A DNA stretch of 64,000 nucleotides from Marinospirillum alkalitolerans (GCF_045055655.1 NZ_JBANFI010000006.1:1-64000); one strand, 5' to 3'. Numbered from the stretch's first letter, positions 15,579 through 25,328 are shown. A program made the numbers and translations. The notes: a model not told the origin generated them from the letters alone.

Positions 15579-16919
15579 TCATGACGGGGTTGAGCGCCAA
15601 ACAAAAATAGCCGGTAGGCGTCGATACAGCAGCCAGCCAAGGCTGAGGCCGCGCAGGGTGTTGAGCCATAAAAAGGCCATCCACAGCCCATGATTTCCCC
15701 AAGGGGTCAAGAGCCACCAGATCAGCAGATAGCCCAGTGCAGAGAAGAACAGCGTATCGCGCATGGCCTGTGTCCAGGTCGCGCCGATAAACACGCCGTC
15801 AAAGAGATAAGACGCCACCGAGAGGGGCAGGATCAGCCATAGCCAAGGTAGGTACTGACGCGCTGTCTCCTGCACTTCAGGCAGTTGAGTCAGCAGCTGG
15901 ATCAGGCTCTCACCACCCAAGCCAATCATTAAGGTGATCGCGAAGCCAGTACCAAAAGAGAGCAGGATGCCAGCTTGGACCACGCGCACAGCCTCCTGCT
16001 GATCACGCGCATAGGCCTGACCAAAGCGGCCTTCAATAGCTTGGGCTAAACCATCGAGAAGATAGCTGGAGAGCATAATGATTTGCATCAGCAAGGCATT
16101 GGCCGCCAGCACGACATTGCCCTGCTGGGCTCCCTGGCGGGTGAAAAAAGCCAGCGCCAGCAACAAGGTCAGGGTGCGCAGCATCAAATCACGATTGACA
16201 CGCACAAGCTGGACCCAGCCTTGACTGGCTTCCGACCAGGACGCTGGCCAGCCTAAGCCGAGTTGTTTGGTTTGGCGCACAAGCCACAGGCTGCCTAGCA
16301 GCGCAGCACTCACCTCCGCAATCAAGGTTGCCAAAGCCACGCCTTGGCTGGCCATACCCAGCCCAAGCACAAAGATCAGATCCAACAGAATATTGAGACT
16401 GTTGGCGACCACCAGTAGCAGAAGCACAATCCGTGTCTTGCCCAGCCCCAGCGCACAGCCCAGAACCACATACTGAATCAGCACGGCCGGTGCACTCCAT
16501 AGGCGCAGGCTGGCATAGTCAGTCGCAAGTTGTTGCGCCTCAGCCGATCCATCCAGCCAACTGATGATCTCACCTAGCCAAGGACGCACACCCTGCAGCA
16601 AGAGACCGAGCACCAGTGCAAGGGTGAGGCTTTGTAGCAGCAGACGACTCATCGCCGCTGAATCTTGTCGACCCGAGGCCAAGGCCATCAAGCCGGTGGT
16701 GCCCATGCGCAAAAAGCCCAGCCCCCAGTAAAGAAAGCTGAACACCACCGCACCCAAGGCTACCCCCGCCAGATAGCGACTATCGGGGGTATGGCCGAGC
16801 ACAGCAGTATCGACTAGGCCCAGCAGCGGAATGCTGGCATTAGAGAGAATAATCGGCCAGGCGCGGGACCAGAGTGTCAGAATCTCTTGGCGACGTGATG
16901 GGGAAAGCAAAGTAAACAC
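15579..16919 (-). CDS. MATE-family efflux transporter, DinF-like
   Basis: 446 residues with about twelve hydrophobic spans in the inner membrane. The early segment AWPIILSNASIPLLGLVDTAVLGH and the GLGFLRMGTTGLMA block are typical of the DinF branch, which exports cationic compounds and may ease oxidative or bile stress using a Na+ or H+ gradient. The start is GTG at 16919 with no strong ribosome site. It is convergent with argG and separated from the beta-barrel gene upstream by 121 bp. A second MATE pump of the NorM branch is at 41.4 kb. Substrate unknown. Confidence 0.85.
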   Translation of the reverse strand: MFTLLSPSRRQEILTLWSRAWPIILSNASIPLLGLVDTAVLGHTPDSRYLAGVALGAVVFSFLYWGLGFLRMGTTGLMALASGRQDSAAMSRLLLQSLTLALVLGLLLQGVRPWLGEIISWLDGSAEAQQLATDYASLRLWSAPAVLIQYVVLGCALGLGKTRIVLLLLVVANSLNILLDLIFVLGLGMASQGVALATLIAEVSAALLGSLWLVRQTKQLGLGWPASWSEASQGWVQLVRVNRDLMLRTLTLLLALAFFTRQGAQQGNVVLAANALLMQIIMLSSYLLDGLAQAIEGRFGQAYARDQQEAVRVVQAGILLSFGTGFAITLMIGLGGESLIQLLTQLPEVQETARQYLPWLWLILPLSVASYLFDGVFIGATWTQAMRDTLFFSALGYLLIWWLLTPWGNHGLWMAFLWLNTLRGLSLGWLLYRRLPAIFVWRSTPS

Positions 16920-17040
16920 ACGAAAGTCTCAACAAAGAACAGGGTCAAAGAGCCAGATCTGCTTGATCTGGCAAGGTCAACTGCGGCGCTTTTGGGGTGA
17001 CAAGGTCTGATAGTTGAAAGCGTGGTGCTGCTTCTTAGGC

Positions 17041-18042
17041 TTAAAATAAATAACCTAACTCAAGGGCAATGGCGCCACTTTGTATATTGAGCTCCCCCTT
17101 GGGTAAACGAAAGGTACTCTGATGCAGATGCATGGTGAGCGCGGTTCTGAGCTGCTCCTGCTGCCAGCCGACGCCCAGTTTAAAACCGACATCATAGCCC
17201 AGCTCCCAAGTATCACGCTGATCCTTGTGCCATTCAAAGCGCTGCCTTTGTATGGCAGGACCACCCATCAGCGTGGTATTGAGGAACCAGCCCTCACGCA
17301 CCCAAGTATGGGAATAGCCAGCGCCAAGGCTGAGATGTTCACTACTGAAGTGGTTCAAACCATTCAGCTCAACAAAAGCCTTATCTATCTTCTGAAGTTC
17401 AGGCGGTATAAAGGGATGCTCGGCAGAAAGTTGATACTGGGCGGCATGAGCAAAGAGCAGCCAGCTGCCTGCTGAGCGAAGCTGGCGCTCATTGACCTCA
17501 AATGCGGCCTGCAAACTATAGTGCTCAGCATTAAAAAGATAAAAGCCGCTCGCTCCGATCTTGCGGCTGCGAATATCATCACGCTGAATGATCAGATCTT
17601 CTGATTCGCCATAGAAGCCACGATAATCCTGAAAGTAGACTTCGTAGCCCCAGTGGTTTTTATAGGAACGAAACTGAATATCACGACGCGTGGTGCTGAC
17701 ATAATCGGCCTTATCGCGATCGGCGTACTCATAGACAATCCAGCTGAGGTTGTAGCCGTTATAGCCAAGACTCAGTTCTAAGCCCCAGGGACTATTGGGC
17801 TGATAGGCCAAGCTGGGCAGATCATCATCGGCGGCAAAATCCAAACGGTAATCTTGATAGACCAAGCGACTGCCGATGGACCAGCGTGATTCGGCTGCGA
17901 CCCAGTAGGGGGCCTCCTCTGGTGAATCTGGCTCCAGCTCGCCTTGATCCGCAAGGAGTGGGCTGGCCGCCCAGCACAGCAGCACTAGCCAGCCTACCCA
18001 CAAAGAGCGATCTATCATCAGGCGTCGATAGCATCCTTTCAT
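17041..18042 (-). CDS. Putative outer-membrane beta-barrel protein (DUF4421-like)
   Basis: About 333 residues. A signal peptide (LWVGWLVLLCWAASPLLA) is followed by short alternating strands rich in Tyr, Trp and Phe, and the protein ends in an aromatic residue (ALELGYLF), as outer-membrane barrels do. The pattern GLELSLGYNGYNLSWIVYEY recalls DUF4421 proteins, but I am not certain of the family. ATG at 18042 is my choice; a later ATG at 18018 is possible, and a longer frame to 18144 would run into metG. The gene lies 34 bp after metG and may be read from its promoter. No function can be given. Confidence 0.6.
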   Translation of the reverse strand: MKGCYRRLMIDRSLWVGWLVLLCWAASPLLADQGELEPDSPEEAPYWVAAESRWSIGSRLVYQDYRLDFAADDDLPSLAYQPNSPWGLELSLGYNGYNLSWIVYEYADRDKADYVSTTRRDIQFRSYKNHWGYEVYFQDYRGFYGESEDLIIQRDDIRSRKIGASGFYLFNAEHYSLQAAFEVNERQLRSAGSWLLFAHAAQYQLSAEHPFIPPELQKIDKAFVELNGLNHFSSEHLSLGAGYSHTWVREGWFLNTTLMGGPAIQRQRFEWHKDQRDTWELGYDVGFKLGVGWQQEQLRTALTMHLHQSTFRLPKGELNIQSGAIALELGYLF

Positions 18043-18076
18043 TTTAAGAAGGCATCCTTGATGTTGGCCTAATCGA

Positions 18077-20119
18077 TCAAACCACGCGCATACCAGGCTG
18101 AGCGCCTGAATGGGGTTCGAGCAGATAGATGCCTTCGCCATCACCTGCCGCCAACACCATGCCTTCAGAAAGGCCGAACTTCATCTGGCGTGGCGCCAGA
18201 TTGGCCACCATCACCGTCAGCTTGCCTTCCAGATCCTCTGGCTGATAGGCGCTTTTGATGCCAGAAAAGACAGTGCGCGTTTCACCGCCAAGATCCAAGG
18301 TCAGCTTGAGCAGCTTATTGGCCTTGGGAACGGCTTCACACTGCACGATGCGCGCAACACGCAGATCCACCTTGATAAAGTCATCAAAATTGATTTCAGC
18401 GGCCAGTGGCTCTGCTTCCAGCGGGCTGGGGTCAGTGCTGGTGTTGGTGCCGGCTTTGAGTGCGGCTTCCTGTTCGATATCTTCACGGCTGGCAGCGAGC
18501 AGTGCCTCGATCTGGCTGGCCTCGATCCGCGCCATCATCGGCTTGAAGCCTTCTATGGCGTGGTTTTCTAGTGGCTGGTGACGGCTCTCCCAATCCAGCT
18601 TGTCCAGACGCAGGAACTGGGCTGTTTTGTCGGCCATTTCAGGTAAGACAGGAGCGAGATAGACCATCAGCACACGAAAGAGGTTGATGCCGGTGGAGCA
18701 GATGGCTTGCACCTGCGCGGCCTGATCTTCCTGCTTGGCTAAGACCCAAGGCGCTTGATCGTTGATCCAAGTATTGGCTTCATCAGCCAGCTCCATAATC
18801 TGGCGCAGGGCACGGCCAAACTCACGGCGCTCATAATCTGCGGCAATCGCTTCGCCTGCCTCCACAAAACGCTGATACAACTCAGGGGCGCTCATTGGTG
18901 CCAGCTGGCCGCCGCCTTTTTTCACAAAACCAGCACAACGGCTCGCAATATTGACCAGCTTGCCAACCAGATCCGAGTTCACTCTTTGCAGAAAATCATC
19001 CAGATTGAGATCCAGATCATCAACGCGGCTGGTCAGTTTGGCAGCAAAGTAGTAACGCAGTGCTTCAGGGTTCAGGTGATCCAAATAGGTGCGCGCCTTG
19101 ATAAAGGTACCGCGCGATTTAGACATCTTGGCCCCATTGACGGTGACAAAGCCGTGGCAGAACACGCTGTTTGGGGTACGAAACCCTGCGCCTTCGAGCA
19201 TCGCCGGCCAGAAGAGGGCATGGAAGTAGACAATATCCTTGCCAATAAAGTGATAGACCTCAGCCTCAGAATCTGCGCGCCAGTAGTCATCAAAATTCAG
19301 ATCCGCACGCTGTTCACACAGGTGCTTGAAGCTGGCCAGATAGCCTATAGGGGCATCCAGCCAGACATAAAAATACTTACCCGGTGCATCTGGGATTTCA
19401 AAACCAAAGTAGGGCGCATCGCGCGAGATATCCCATTCCTGTAAGCCAGCGCTGAACCATTCCTTGAGCTTATTGGCGATCTGCTCTTGTAAGCGGCCAT
19501 CTTGGGTCCAGTTTTCCAGAAAGGTCGCAAAATCAGGCAGCTTGAAGAAGAAGTGCTCAGATTTTTTCATCACCGGTGTCGCGCCAGAGATGGCGGAGCG
19601 AGGATTGATGAGTTCTGCGGGCGTATAGGTAGCGGCACATTTTTCGCAGTTATCGCCGTACTGATCTTCAGCGCCGCACTTGGGGCAGGTGCCCTTGATA
19701 AAGCGATCGGCAAGAAACAGCCCCTTCTCAGGATCATACATCTGCTCGATTTCGCGCGAGGCAATATGCCCTTGTTCACGCAGACGCGTATAGATCAGCT
19801 CAGAAAGAGTGCGGTTTTCTTCTGAATGGGTTGAATGATAGTGATCAAACTGAACCTGAAAGCCTTGAAAATCAGCATAATGCTCAGCGCGAACGCGATC
19901 AATCAACTGCTGCGGGGTGATGCCTTCTTGCTCGGCGCGGAGCATAATAGCCGTGCCGTGGGCGTCATCAGCACACACATAGGTGCACTGGTGGCCACGG
20001 CTTTTTTGAAAGCGAGTCCAGATATCGGTTTGAATGTATTCCAATAGATGGCCGAGATGGATCGGACCATTGGCATAGGGCAGGGCACTGGTAACAAGAA
20101 TCTGACGTTGCTGGGACAT
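18077..20119 (-). CDS. metG: Methionyl-tRNA synthetase
   Basis: 680 residues, the long dimeric form. The class I HIGH motif appears as PYANGPIHLGHLLE, the zinc-binding knuckle as CPKCGAEDQYGDNCEKC, and the KMSKS loop as AKMSKSRGTFI. The anticodon-binding helical domain follows, and the C-terminal EMAP/Trbp-like tRNA-binding domain starts at INFDDFIKVDLRVARI. It charges tRNA-Met in the cytoplasm. Divergent from the RpiR-type regulator, with a 164-bp shared upstream region. Confidence 0.97.
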   Translation of the reverse strand: MSQQRQILVTSALPYANGPIHLGHLLEYIQTDIWTRFQKSRGHQCTYVCADDAHGTAIMLRAEQEGITPQQLIDRVRAEHYADFQGFQVQFDHYHSTHSEENRTLSELIYTRLREQGHIASREIEQMYDPEKGLFLADRFIKGTCPKCGAEDQYGDNCEKCAATYTPAELINPRSAISGATPVMKKSEHFFFKLPDFATFLENWTQDGRLQEQIANKLKEWFSAGLQEWDISRDAPYFGFEIPDAPGKYFYVWLDAPIGYLASFKHLCEQRADLNFDDYWRADSEAEVYHFIGKDIVYFHALFWPAMLEGAGFRTPNSVFCHGFVTVNGAKMSKSRGTFIKARTYLDHLNPEALRYYFAAKLTSRVDDLDLNLDDFLQRVNSDLVGKLVNIASRCAGFVKKGGGQLAPMSAPELYQRFVEAGEAIAADYERREFGRALRQIMELADEANTWINDQAPWVLAKQEDQAAQVQAICSTGINLFRVLMVYLAPVLPEMADKTAQFLRLDKLDWESRHQPLENHAIEGFKPMMARIEASQIEALLAASREDIEQEAALKAGTNTSTDPSPLEAEPLAAEINFDDFIKVDLRVARIVQCEAVPKANKLLKLTLDLGGETRTVFSGIKSAYQPEDLEGKLTVMVANLAPRQMKFGLSEGMVLAAGDGEGIYLLEPHSGAQPGMRVV

Positions 20120-20283
20120 GAAAAACCTGCAAAAAGAAGAGTAGAAACAAGGCCGACGTTGGACAAAACAACGCCTGCACCAGAATGCAGACTATTCTGC
20201 CAGATCAAGACACGGCTTGCAGCCTGAATGTCATCGCGCTGGCACCCGATCACGCCCTTTTTTTGATCTTTTGAGAACCCAAG

Positions 20284-21198
20284 ATGAATACCCCCAGAAC
20301 GCTAGAAGAACTCAAACGTCGCCTGCATCTTGCCCAGGCCTCTGGAAGCGAGATCAAAATCGGCCAGCGTGCACTGGCTGCCCTGAGTCAGCTGATGGAT
20401 CAGCCAGAAGAAGTGGCGGTGGCGTCTATTTCCAGCTTGGCAGAGCGCACAGGCGTGAACGCCTCGACCCTCAGTCGTCTGGTCAGAAAGCTGGGATTTG
20501 CCCACTTTGCTGAATTTCAGCTGCTGTTTCGCAAACAGATGGCACGGCGGGATCGCACCCGCTTTTATAGCGATCTGGCTGGGCAGTTCTTGAGCGATCA
20601 ACCGCAGCAGGAGGCCGAGCCAGCCCGCAGCCCACAGCTGGTGATGGGGCAGTTGGCTCAGGAGGAGAGCCAGAATATTGCGCAGATGCTGCAACATCTT
20701 GATGCTCAGGTGGTGGAGCAGACGGTCGCCTTGTTGATTCGTGCACCGCGTGTGCGCGTCTATGGCCTGCGCCAAGCCCATGCGATGGCGAACTATCTGA
20801 CCTATGCGCTGGGTATGCTGCGGGATGATGTCAGTCTGCTTGGACATCCGCATCATGGTATCGCACACGGGCTGACTGAAATGGAAGCCGAAGACGTGCT
20901 GGTGGTGATCGGCGCGGCGCCCTATACCCGTGCCACCATTGCAGCGGCGCGCATGGCCGCCAATCATCAAGTGCAGGTGATTGCCTTGACGGACTCGCAT
21001 GGCTCTCCGTTGGCTGCTGAAGCCAACTACACCTTTATTGCGCCCACATCGGGCAGTTGGTATAGCAACTCGATGGCGGCTTTTTTGGTGTTGATTGAAG
21101 GCTGGATGGCACTGGTCGCCAGTCAGTTGGGGCGCTCGGCCTTGTTGCGCTTAAAGCGCCATGAAGCCTTGATTGATGAATTAAACCACGAGCTTTGA
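20284..21198 (+). CDS. RpiR/HexR-type transcriptional regulator
   Basis: 304 residues: an N-terminal HTH domain (about 1-78, with VASISSLAERTGVNASTLSRLVRKLGFAHFAEFQ) and a C-terminal SIS sugar-phosphate-binding domain (about 125-265, VRVYGLRQAHAMANYLTYALGM and VLVVIGAAPYTRATIAAARMA). Regulators of this class sense phosphosugars or related metabolites. No sugar-metabolism gene is adjacent, so its targets are not shown by context. It lies between metG, divergent, and the PreP-type protease gene, same direction, which has its own promoter. Confidence 0.88.
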   Translation: MNTPRTLEELKRRLHLAQASGSEIKIGQRALAALSQLMDQPEEVAVASISSLAERTGVNASTLSRLVRKLGFAHFAEFQLLFRKQMARRDRTRFYSDLAGQFLSDQPQQEAEPARSPQLVMGQLAQEESQNIAQMLQHLDAQVVEQTVALLIRAPRVRVYGLRQAHAMANYLTYALGMLRDDVSLLGHPHHGIAHGLTEMEAEDVLVVIGAAPYTRATIAAARMAANHQVQVIALTDSHGSPLAAEANYTFIAPTSGSWYSNSMAAFLVLIEGWMALVASQLGRSALLRLKRHEALIDELNHEL

Positions 21199-21218
21199 GC
21201 CGCGCCCGCCAAGGCTTT

Positions 21219-21247
21219 TTGTTGAATGAGAAGAAGTTAGGTAGAAT
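21219..21247 (+). promoter_or_regulatory. Candidate sigma-70 promoter of the M16 protease gene
   Basis: TTGTTG at 21219-21224, a 17-bp spacer, TAGAAT at 21242-21247. It lies about 70 bases before the ATG at 21320. Confidence 0.5.
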
Positions 21248-21319
21248 GGGCGCAACCCCGCCGTTATTTTTATTTCTTATCAGCTCGCGCCCATCCGGCC
21301 CTGAGCAGGAGTCAAGTGG

Positions 21320-24238
21320 ATGTCCAATACCCCCGCACATCATGACAGTTTTCGTTGGTTAGCCAGCCAGGAAGTGGCTTCGTTAAAAGTCACTGTCCAT
21401 TCTTTTGTCCACCAGCAAACCGGTGCCCTGCATTATCACCTTGAGACCAACCAGCCTGAGCTGGTGTTTATGGTGGCCTTTCGTACCTTCCCCCAAGATT
21501 CCACCGGTGTGGCTCATATTCTGGAGCATACTGCCTTGTGTGGCAGCGAGCGCTATCCCGTGCGTGATCCCTTCTTTATGATGCTGCGCCGCTCGTTAAA
21601 CACCTTTATGAACGCGCTGACCAGCAGCGATTGGACTGCCTATCCCTTTGCTACGCTCAATCCCAAGGACTTTGATAATCTGCTCGATGTGTATCTTGAT
21701 GCGGCGTTTTTTTCACGCTTAGATCCACTAGATTTTGCGCAGGAAGGGCATCGAGTCGAATTTACTGAGCCAGAGAACCCCAGCACGCCACTGGTTTACA
21801 AGGGCGTCGTTTTTAATGAGATGAAGGGCGCGATGAGTTCGCCTGTCTCGCGCCTGTATCAAAGCCTGACCAAGTATCTCTTCCCTAGCATCACCTATCA
21901 CCATAACTCAGGGGGAGAGCCAGAATCGATTCCTGATCTAAGCTATGCCGATCTGCGCGCCTTTTATCAGCGCCACTATCATCCATCAAATGCGATTTTG
22001 ATGAGCTTTGGTGCGCTGGAGCTAGAGCAGCTACAGCACAAGATGCATCAGCAGGCCCTGAGCCGCTTTGAAGCCCTGCCAGAGCGCCTCAGTGTGCCGG
22101 ATGAAAAACGCTATGCCGCCCCAGTGCGAGTTGAAGAAGCCTATGCGCTGGAGCAGGACGATCTGGCGCGTCACACCTACCATGTACTGGGTTGGCTGCT
22201 GCCGCCTTCTTATCAGGTGGATGATCTGCTCAAAGCCCATTTATTGAGCCGCGTGCTGCTCGATAATTCCAGCTCACCGCTGATGGCTGCACTGGAATCA
22301 ACCGATCTGGGCACTGGCCCTGCGCCCTTGTGTGGTGTTGAAGATTCTAACCGTGAGATGAGCTTTTTATGTGCGCTGGAAGGATCAAACCCTGAACAGG
22401 CCGCTGATTTTGAAGCGCTGGTGATCGAGACACTGCAAAAAGTCGTTGCAGAGGGGATCGATCAACAAGCGGTAGAAGCCCAGCTTCATCAACTTGAGCT
22501 CAGTCAGCGCGAGATCACTGGCGATGGTATGCCCTTTGGTTTGCAGCTGTTGATCGGTAGCCTCTCTGCTGCGGTTCATCATGGTGATCCGGTCGAGCTG
22601 CTGAATATCGATCCTGCCTTATTGCGTCTGCGAGAAGCCGTCCAAGATCCGCGCTTTATTCCCGATTTAATTCAGACATGGCTGCTGGATAACCCCCACC
22701 GTGTGCGCCTGACGCTGCGCCCTGATGATCAGCTGGCGGCTCGTCAGCAGGCGATGGAGCAAGCCCGCCTCGCCAAGCGTCAAGCCAGCTTAACGCCAGA
22801 AGAGCAGCAGCAGATTATTGCGCAAACGCTGGCGCTGCAAGAGCGTCAGGCCCAGCAGGATGATCTCAGCCTGCTGCCCAAGGTCACGGTTGACGATATC
22901 CCCGCGCATCTGGCATTGCCAGAGCCCAGCGCCCAACACCAGGCACCGCTGCCAGTGGATTGGTATACCGCAGGCACCAATGGATTGATCTATCAGCAGA
23001 TTTTTATCGAATTACCGCAACTGAGTGCAGCTGAACAGCAGCTGCTGCCGCTCTACACCCAGTGTGTGACCGAGCTAGGATGCGGTGAGCGGGATTACCG
23101 CCAGCAGCAGGCCCACCAGAGTGCCGTCAGTGGTGGTGTCAGTGCCAGCGTGCTAGTACGCAGTCTGCTGAGCAGTGAACAGCAGGTGCGTGGCTATCTG
23201 GTTTTATCTGGTAAGGCCTTGGCCAGCAAGCATCTGGCGCTGCAAGAGCTGCTCTACACCACGCTGACCCAATTGCGCTTTGATGAAACCAGCCGGATTC
23301 GTGAGTTGATTGCCCAGCAGGCCTCGCGCCGTGTGCAGTCGATTACTGGGCGCGGCCATAGTCTGGCGATGACAGCTGCTGGCTCAGCGCTGAGCCCAGT
23401 AGGTGCCTTTGCCCATGCCACGCGTGGTTTGGCTGGCGTGCAAGCCAGTTTGGCACTGGAAAAACGCACCCAAGATCAGGCCGAGCTAGAGAAGCTGGCG
23501 GCGGATCTGGCCGCCTTACACCGCAAACTGGCCTTGGCACCGCGTCAGTTTATGTTGGTGGGCGAGGCCGAACAGCAGCAGTCTGCTCTGGCGGCGCTGA
23601 ACCAGCAATGGCAAGCCTGCCCAGCCGAAGCCATTCAAGCGCTGAGCCTGCCGCAGCAGCGTGAAGCCGTGAAGCAGGTCTGGGTGACCAATACACAGGT
23701 CAACTTCTGCGCGCTGGCCTTCCCGACGGTTGTGGGTGAGCATGCCGATGCCCCCGCGCTCACCTTGTTGGGTGAATACCTGCGCAATGGTTATCTGCAC
23801 CGCGCTATCCGCGAGCAGGGTGGTGCCTATGGCGCTGGCGCGGCTCAGGACCATGCTGAGGCTGTCTTCCGCTTCTTCTCTTACCGCGATCCGCGCACTG
23901 AGGCCACCCTGGCTGATTTTCATGCTGCAGTGGCGTGGCTATTGGCCCAGCAGGAAGATCCACAAAAGCTTGAGGAAGCCGTGTTGGGTGTGATCTCCAG
24001 CATTGATAAGCCAGGTTCACCCGCGGGGGATGCGCGTCAAACCTATCAAGCCAGCTTGTTTGGTCGCACACCTGAGCAGCGGCGCGCCTTCCGCCAGCGC
24101 TTGCTGGAAGTGCGCTTTGCTGATCTGCAGCGTGTGGCCGCCACCTACCTGCGCCCCGAGCTGGCCAGTTGTGCACTGGTTACCAATGCCAGCACAGCAG
24201 CCACTTTGGATGCCAGCTACCAGCGTTATCAAATCTAG
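21320..24238 (+). CDS. M16C metalloprotease, PreP-like
   Basis: 972 residues, the normal size of presequence-protease/falcilysin-type M16C enzymes that degrade unfolded peptides in a closed chamber. The inverted zinc motif HILEH (in DSTGVAHILEHTALCGS, near residue 75) with the downstream Glu region (GVVFNEMKGAMSSP) is intact, and the paired half contains REQGGAYGAGA. No signal peptide is seen, so it should act in the cytoplasm, though some homologues are periplasmic. It is monocistronic, with a G/C-rich hairpin after the stop (24252-24276) that lacks a T-run. Confidence 0.9.
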   Translation: MSNTPAHHDSFRWLASQEVASLKVTVHSFVHQQTGALHYHLETNQPELVFMVAFRTFPQDSTGVAHILEHTALCGSERYPVRDPFFMMLRRSLNTFMNALTSSDWTAYPFATLNPKDFDNLLDVYLDAAFFSRLDPLDFAQEGHRVEFTEPENPSTPLVYKGVVFNEMKGAMSSPVSRLYQSLTKYLFPSITYHHNSGGEPESIPDLSYADLRAFYQRHYHPSNAILMSFGALELEQLQHKMHQQALSRFEALPERLSVPDEKRYAAPVRVEEAYALEQDDLARHTYHVLGWLLPPSYQVDDLLKAHLLSRVLLDNSSSPLMAALESTDLGTGPAPLCGVEDSNREMSFLCALEGSNPEQAADFEALVIETLQKVVAEGIDQQAVEAQLHQLELSQREITGDGMPFGLQLLIGSLSAAVHHGDPVELLNIDPALLRLREAVQDPRFIPDLIQTWLLDNPHRVRLTLRPDDQLAARQQAMEQARLAKRQASLTPEEQQQIIAQTLALQERQAQQDDLSLLPKVTVDDIPAHLALPEPSAQHQAPLPVDWYTAGTNGLIYQQIFIELPQLSAAEQQLLPLYTQCVTELGCGERDYRQQQAHQSAVSGGVSASVLVRSLLSSEQQVRGYLVLSGKALASKHLALQELLYTTLTQLRFDETSRIRELIAQQASRRVQSITGRGHSLAMTAAGSALSPVGAFAHATRGLAGVQASLALEKRTQDQAELEKLAADLAALHRKLALAPRQFMLVGEAEQQQSALAALNQQWQACPAEAIQALSLPQQREAVKQVWVTNTQVNFCALAFPTVVGEHADAPALTLLGEYLRNGYLHRAIREQGGAYGAGAAQDHAEAVFRFFSYRDPRTEATLADFHAAVAWLLAQQEDPQKLEEAVLGVISSIDKPGSPAGDARQTYQASLFGRTPEQRRAFRQRLLEVRFADLQRVAATYLRPELASCALVTNASTAATLDASYQRYQI

Positions 24239-24492
24239 GGAAACGCTGCACCCCCAGCCCGCTCAGGTGGGTTGGGGACAAGCTTGATATATCGCTTTTT
24301 GAAGGCTAAGCGCTTTGGTAAACAGGGTTCTAGCCAAACAGCTCGACAAGTTGCTGGGCAACCAACTCGATAGCATTGGATGAACTCAGCGAGGCCATTT
24401 GGCCACCCCAAAGCGCCTAGTGTGTAAAAAAAGCGAGAATTTATACACAAACGCTGGACGTGTCGATATTTTCATAGAATTTCGACACGTAA
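24239..24492. other. Noncoding stretch before a gene scar
   Basis: No gene was recognised. It holds a C-rich/G-rich hairpin after the protease gene, then a TGTGTA...TACACA inverted repeat (24421-24449) and the first arm pair of the palindromes listed next. The sequence is more A/T-rich toward the right, unlike the adjoining genes. Confidence 0.6.
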
Positions 24493-24546
24493 CCTTCTCA
24501 TGTTGATGCAATCAACCTATATTCAACTCATGTCGATGGCATCGAC
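24458..24546. repeat. Cluster of three palindromes with a shared GTYGAT core
   Basis: ACGTGTCGA/TCGACACGT at 24458-24466 and 24482-24490; GTTGAT-N3-ATCAAC at 24502-24516; GTCGAT-N3-ATCGAC at 24532-24546. The last two have centres exactly 30 bp apart and sit in a weak 30-bp tandem repeat starting CATGTYGATG. They could be operator sites left from a lost promoter. The last palindrome runs into the start of fic homology. Confidence 0.6.
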
Positions 24547-25119
24547 CCGTTGATTAAAATGGCCGTCAGCCACTATCAGTTTGAAGCCATTCACCCCTTT
24601 ACCGATGGCAACGGGCGCACTGGCCGGGTGCTCAATACGCTTTACCTGATAGAGCAAAAATTACTCACGCTGCCTATCCTCTATTTAAGCCGCTACATTC
24701 TGCAACACCGCGCCGACTATTATCGTTTGCTCACCCAGGTCACCAGCGACCAGAACTGGGAGGCATGGATTATCTATATGCTTCAAGCAGTTGAGCAGAC
24801 TTCTCGCTGGACAACCGCTAAAATAGCCGCCGTGCGGGAGCTGATCGAACACACCAGCGCCTATATTCAGCAGCAACTACCCAAAATATACAGCTATGAA
24901 CTGGTACAGGTGATCTTTGAGCAACCCTATTGCCGCATCAGCAACCTCACTGAAAAGCAGATCGCCAAGCGCCAAACCGCATCGGCCTACCTAAAACAGC
25001 TTGTCGCAATAGGCGTGCTCAACGAAATCCAGTCGGGCAAAGAGAAGCTCTTTGTGCACCCTAAGCTGATTCAGCTCATGACCGCAGACAACAACACCTT
25101 CAGCCATTATTCGGCTTAA
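24541..25119 (+). pseudogene. Truncated Fic-family AMP transferase, C-terminal half
   Basis: About 190 codons remain of a protein normally near 370. Homology starts abruptly at IDPLIKMA; the frame is open only to 24493, with no typical Fic N-terminus. The catalytic motif HPFTDGNGRTGR is complete, followed by the helical rest of the Fic fold and a C-terminal winged-helix-like domain (about the last 65 residues). The N-terminal region, which usually holds the inhibitory helix and part of the fold, is missing. A TTG at 24550 could in principle start a short protein, but no ribosome site supports it. Together with the transposase tail just downstream, it looks like the residue of a deleted mobile or toxin-type locus. 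Confidence 0.8.
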
Positions 25120-25137
25120 AGAGACACCAGCCAGCTT

Positions 25138-25227
25138 TGGCCGCATCAGCATAACGGTGGCATGAGTCCGAATCAGGCAGAGGAAAAATACTGGATTAAC
25201 TATAAACCCGTGGCCAGTTTTACTTGA
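25138..25227 (+). mobile_element. IS3-type transposase C-terminal remnant
   Basis: Thirty codons ending in TGA. They encode the tail of an integrase-type transposase: WPHQHNGGMSPNQAEEKYW followed by INYKPVASFT, matching the RPHQ..GG.SP..AE..YW pattern at the end of IS3-family OrfB. Nothing of the DDE core is left, and no terminal inverted repeat was recognised. It starts 18 bp after the fic fragment, so the two were probably joined by deletion. Confidence 0.7.
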
Positions 25228-25328
25228 CCACTACACTTTGGTTGTCGACCATTGCGTGGTATTACTCGCATTATTCAGAGATTACGAGCTGAAAAGACAT
25301 CAGTGGGTTGTGGGGAGGGGCCACCTCC

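Noticed and set aside
18755..19444. 229-codon frame on the + strand inside metG
   Set aside because: Antisense shadow; metG on the other strand is intact with all class I motifs.
24502..24516. TTGAT...ATCAA as an FNR box in front of the fic fragment
   Set aside because: The spacer is 3 bases, not 4, and it belongs to a set of palindromes with a different core.
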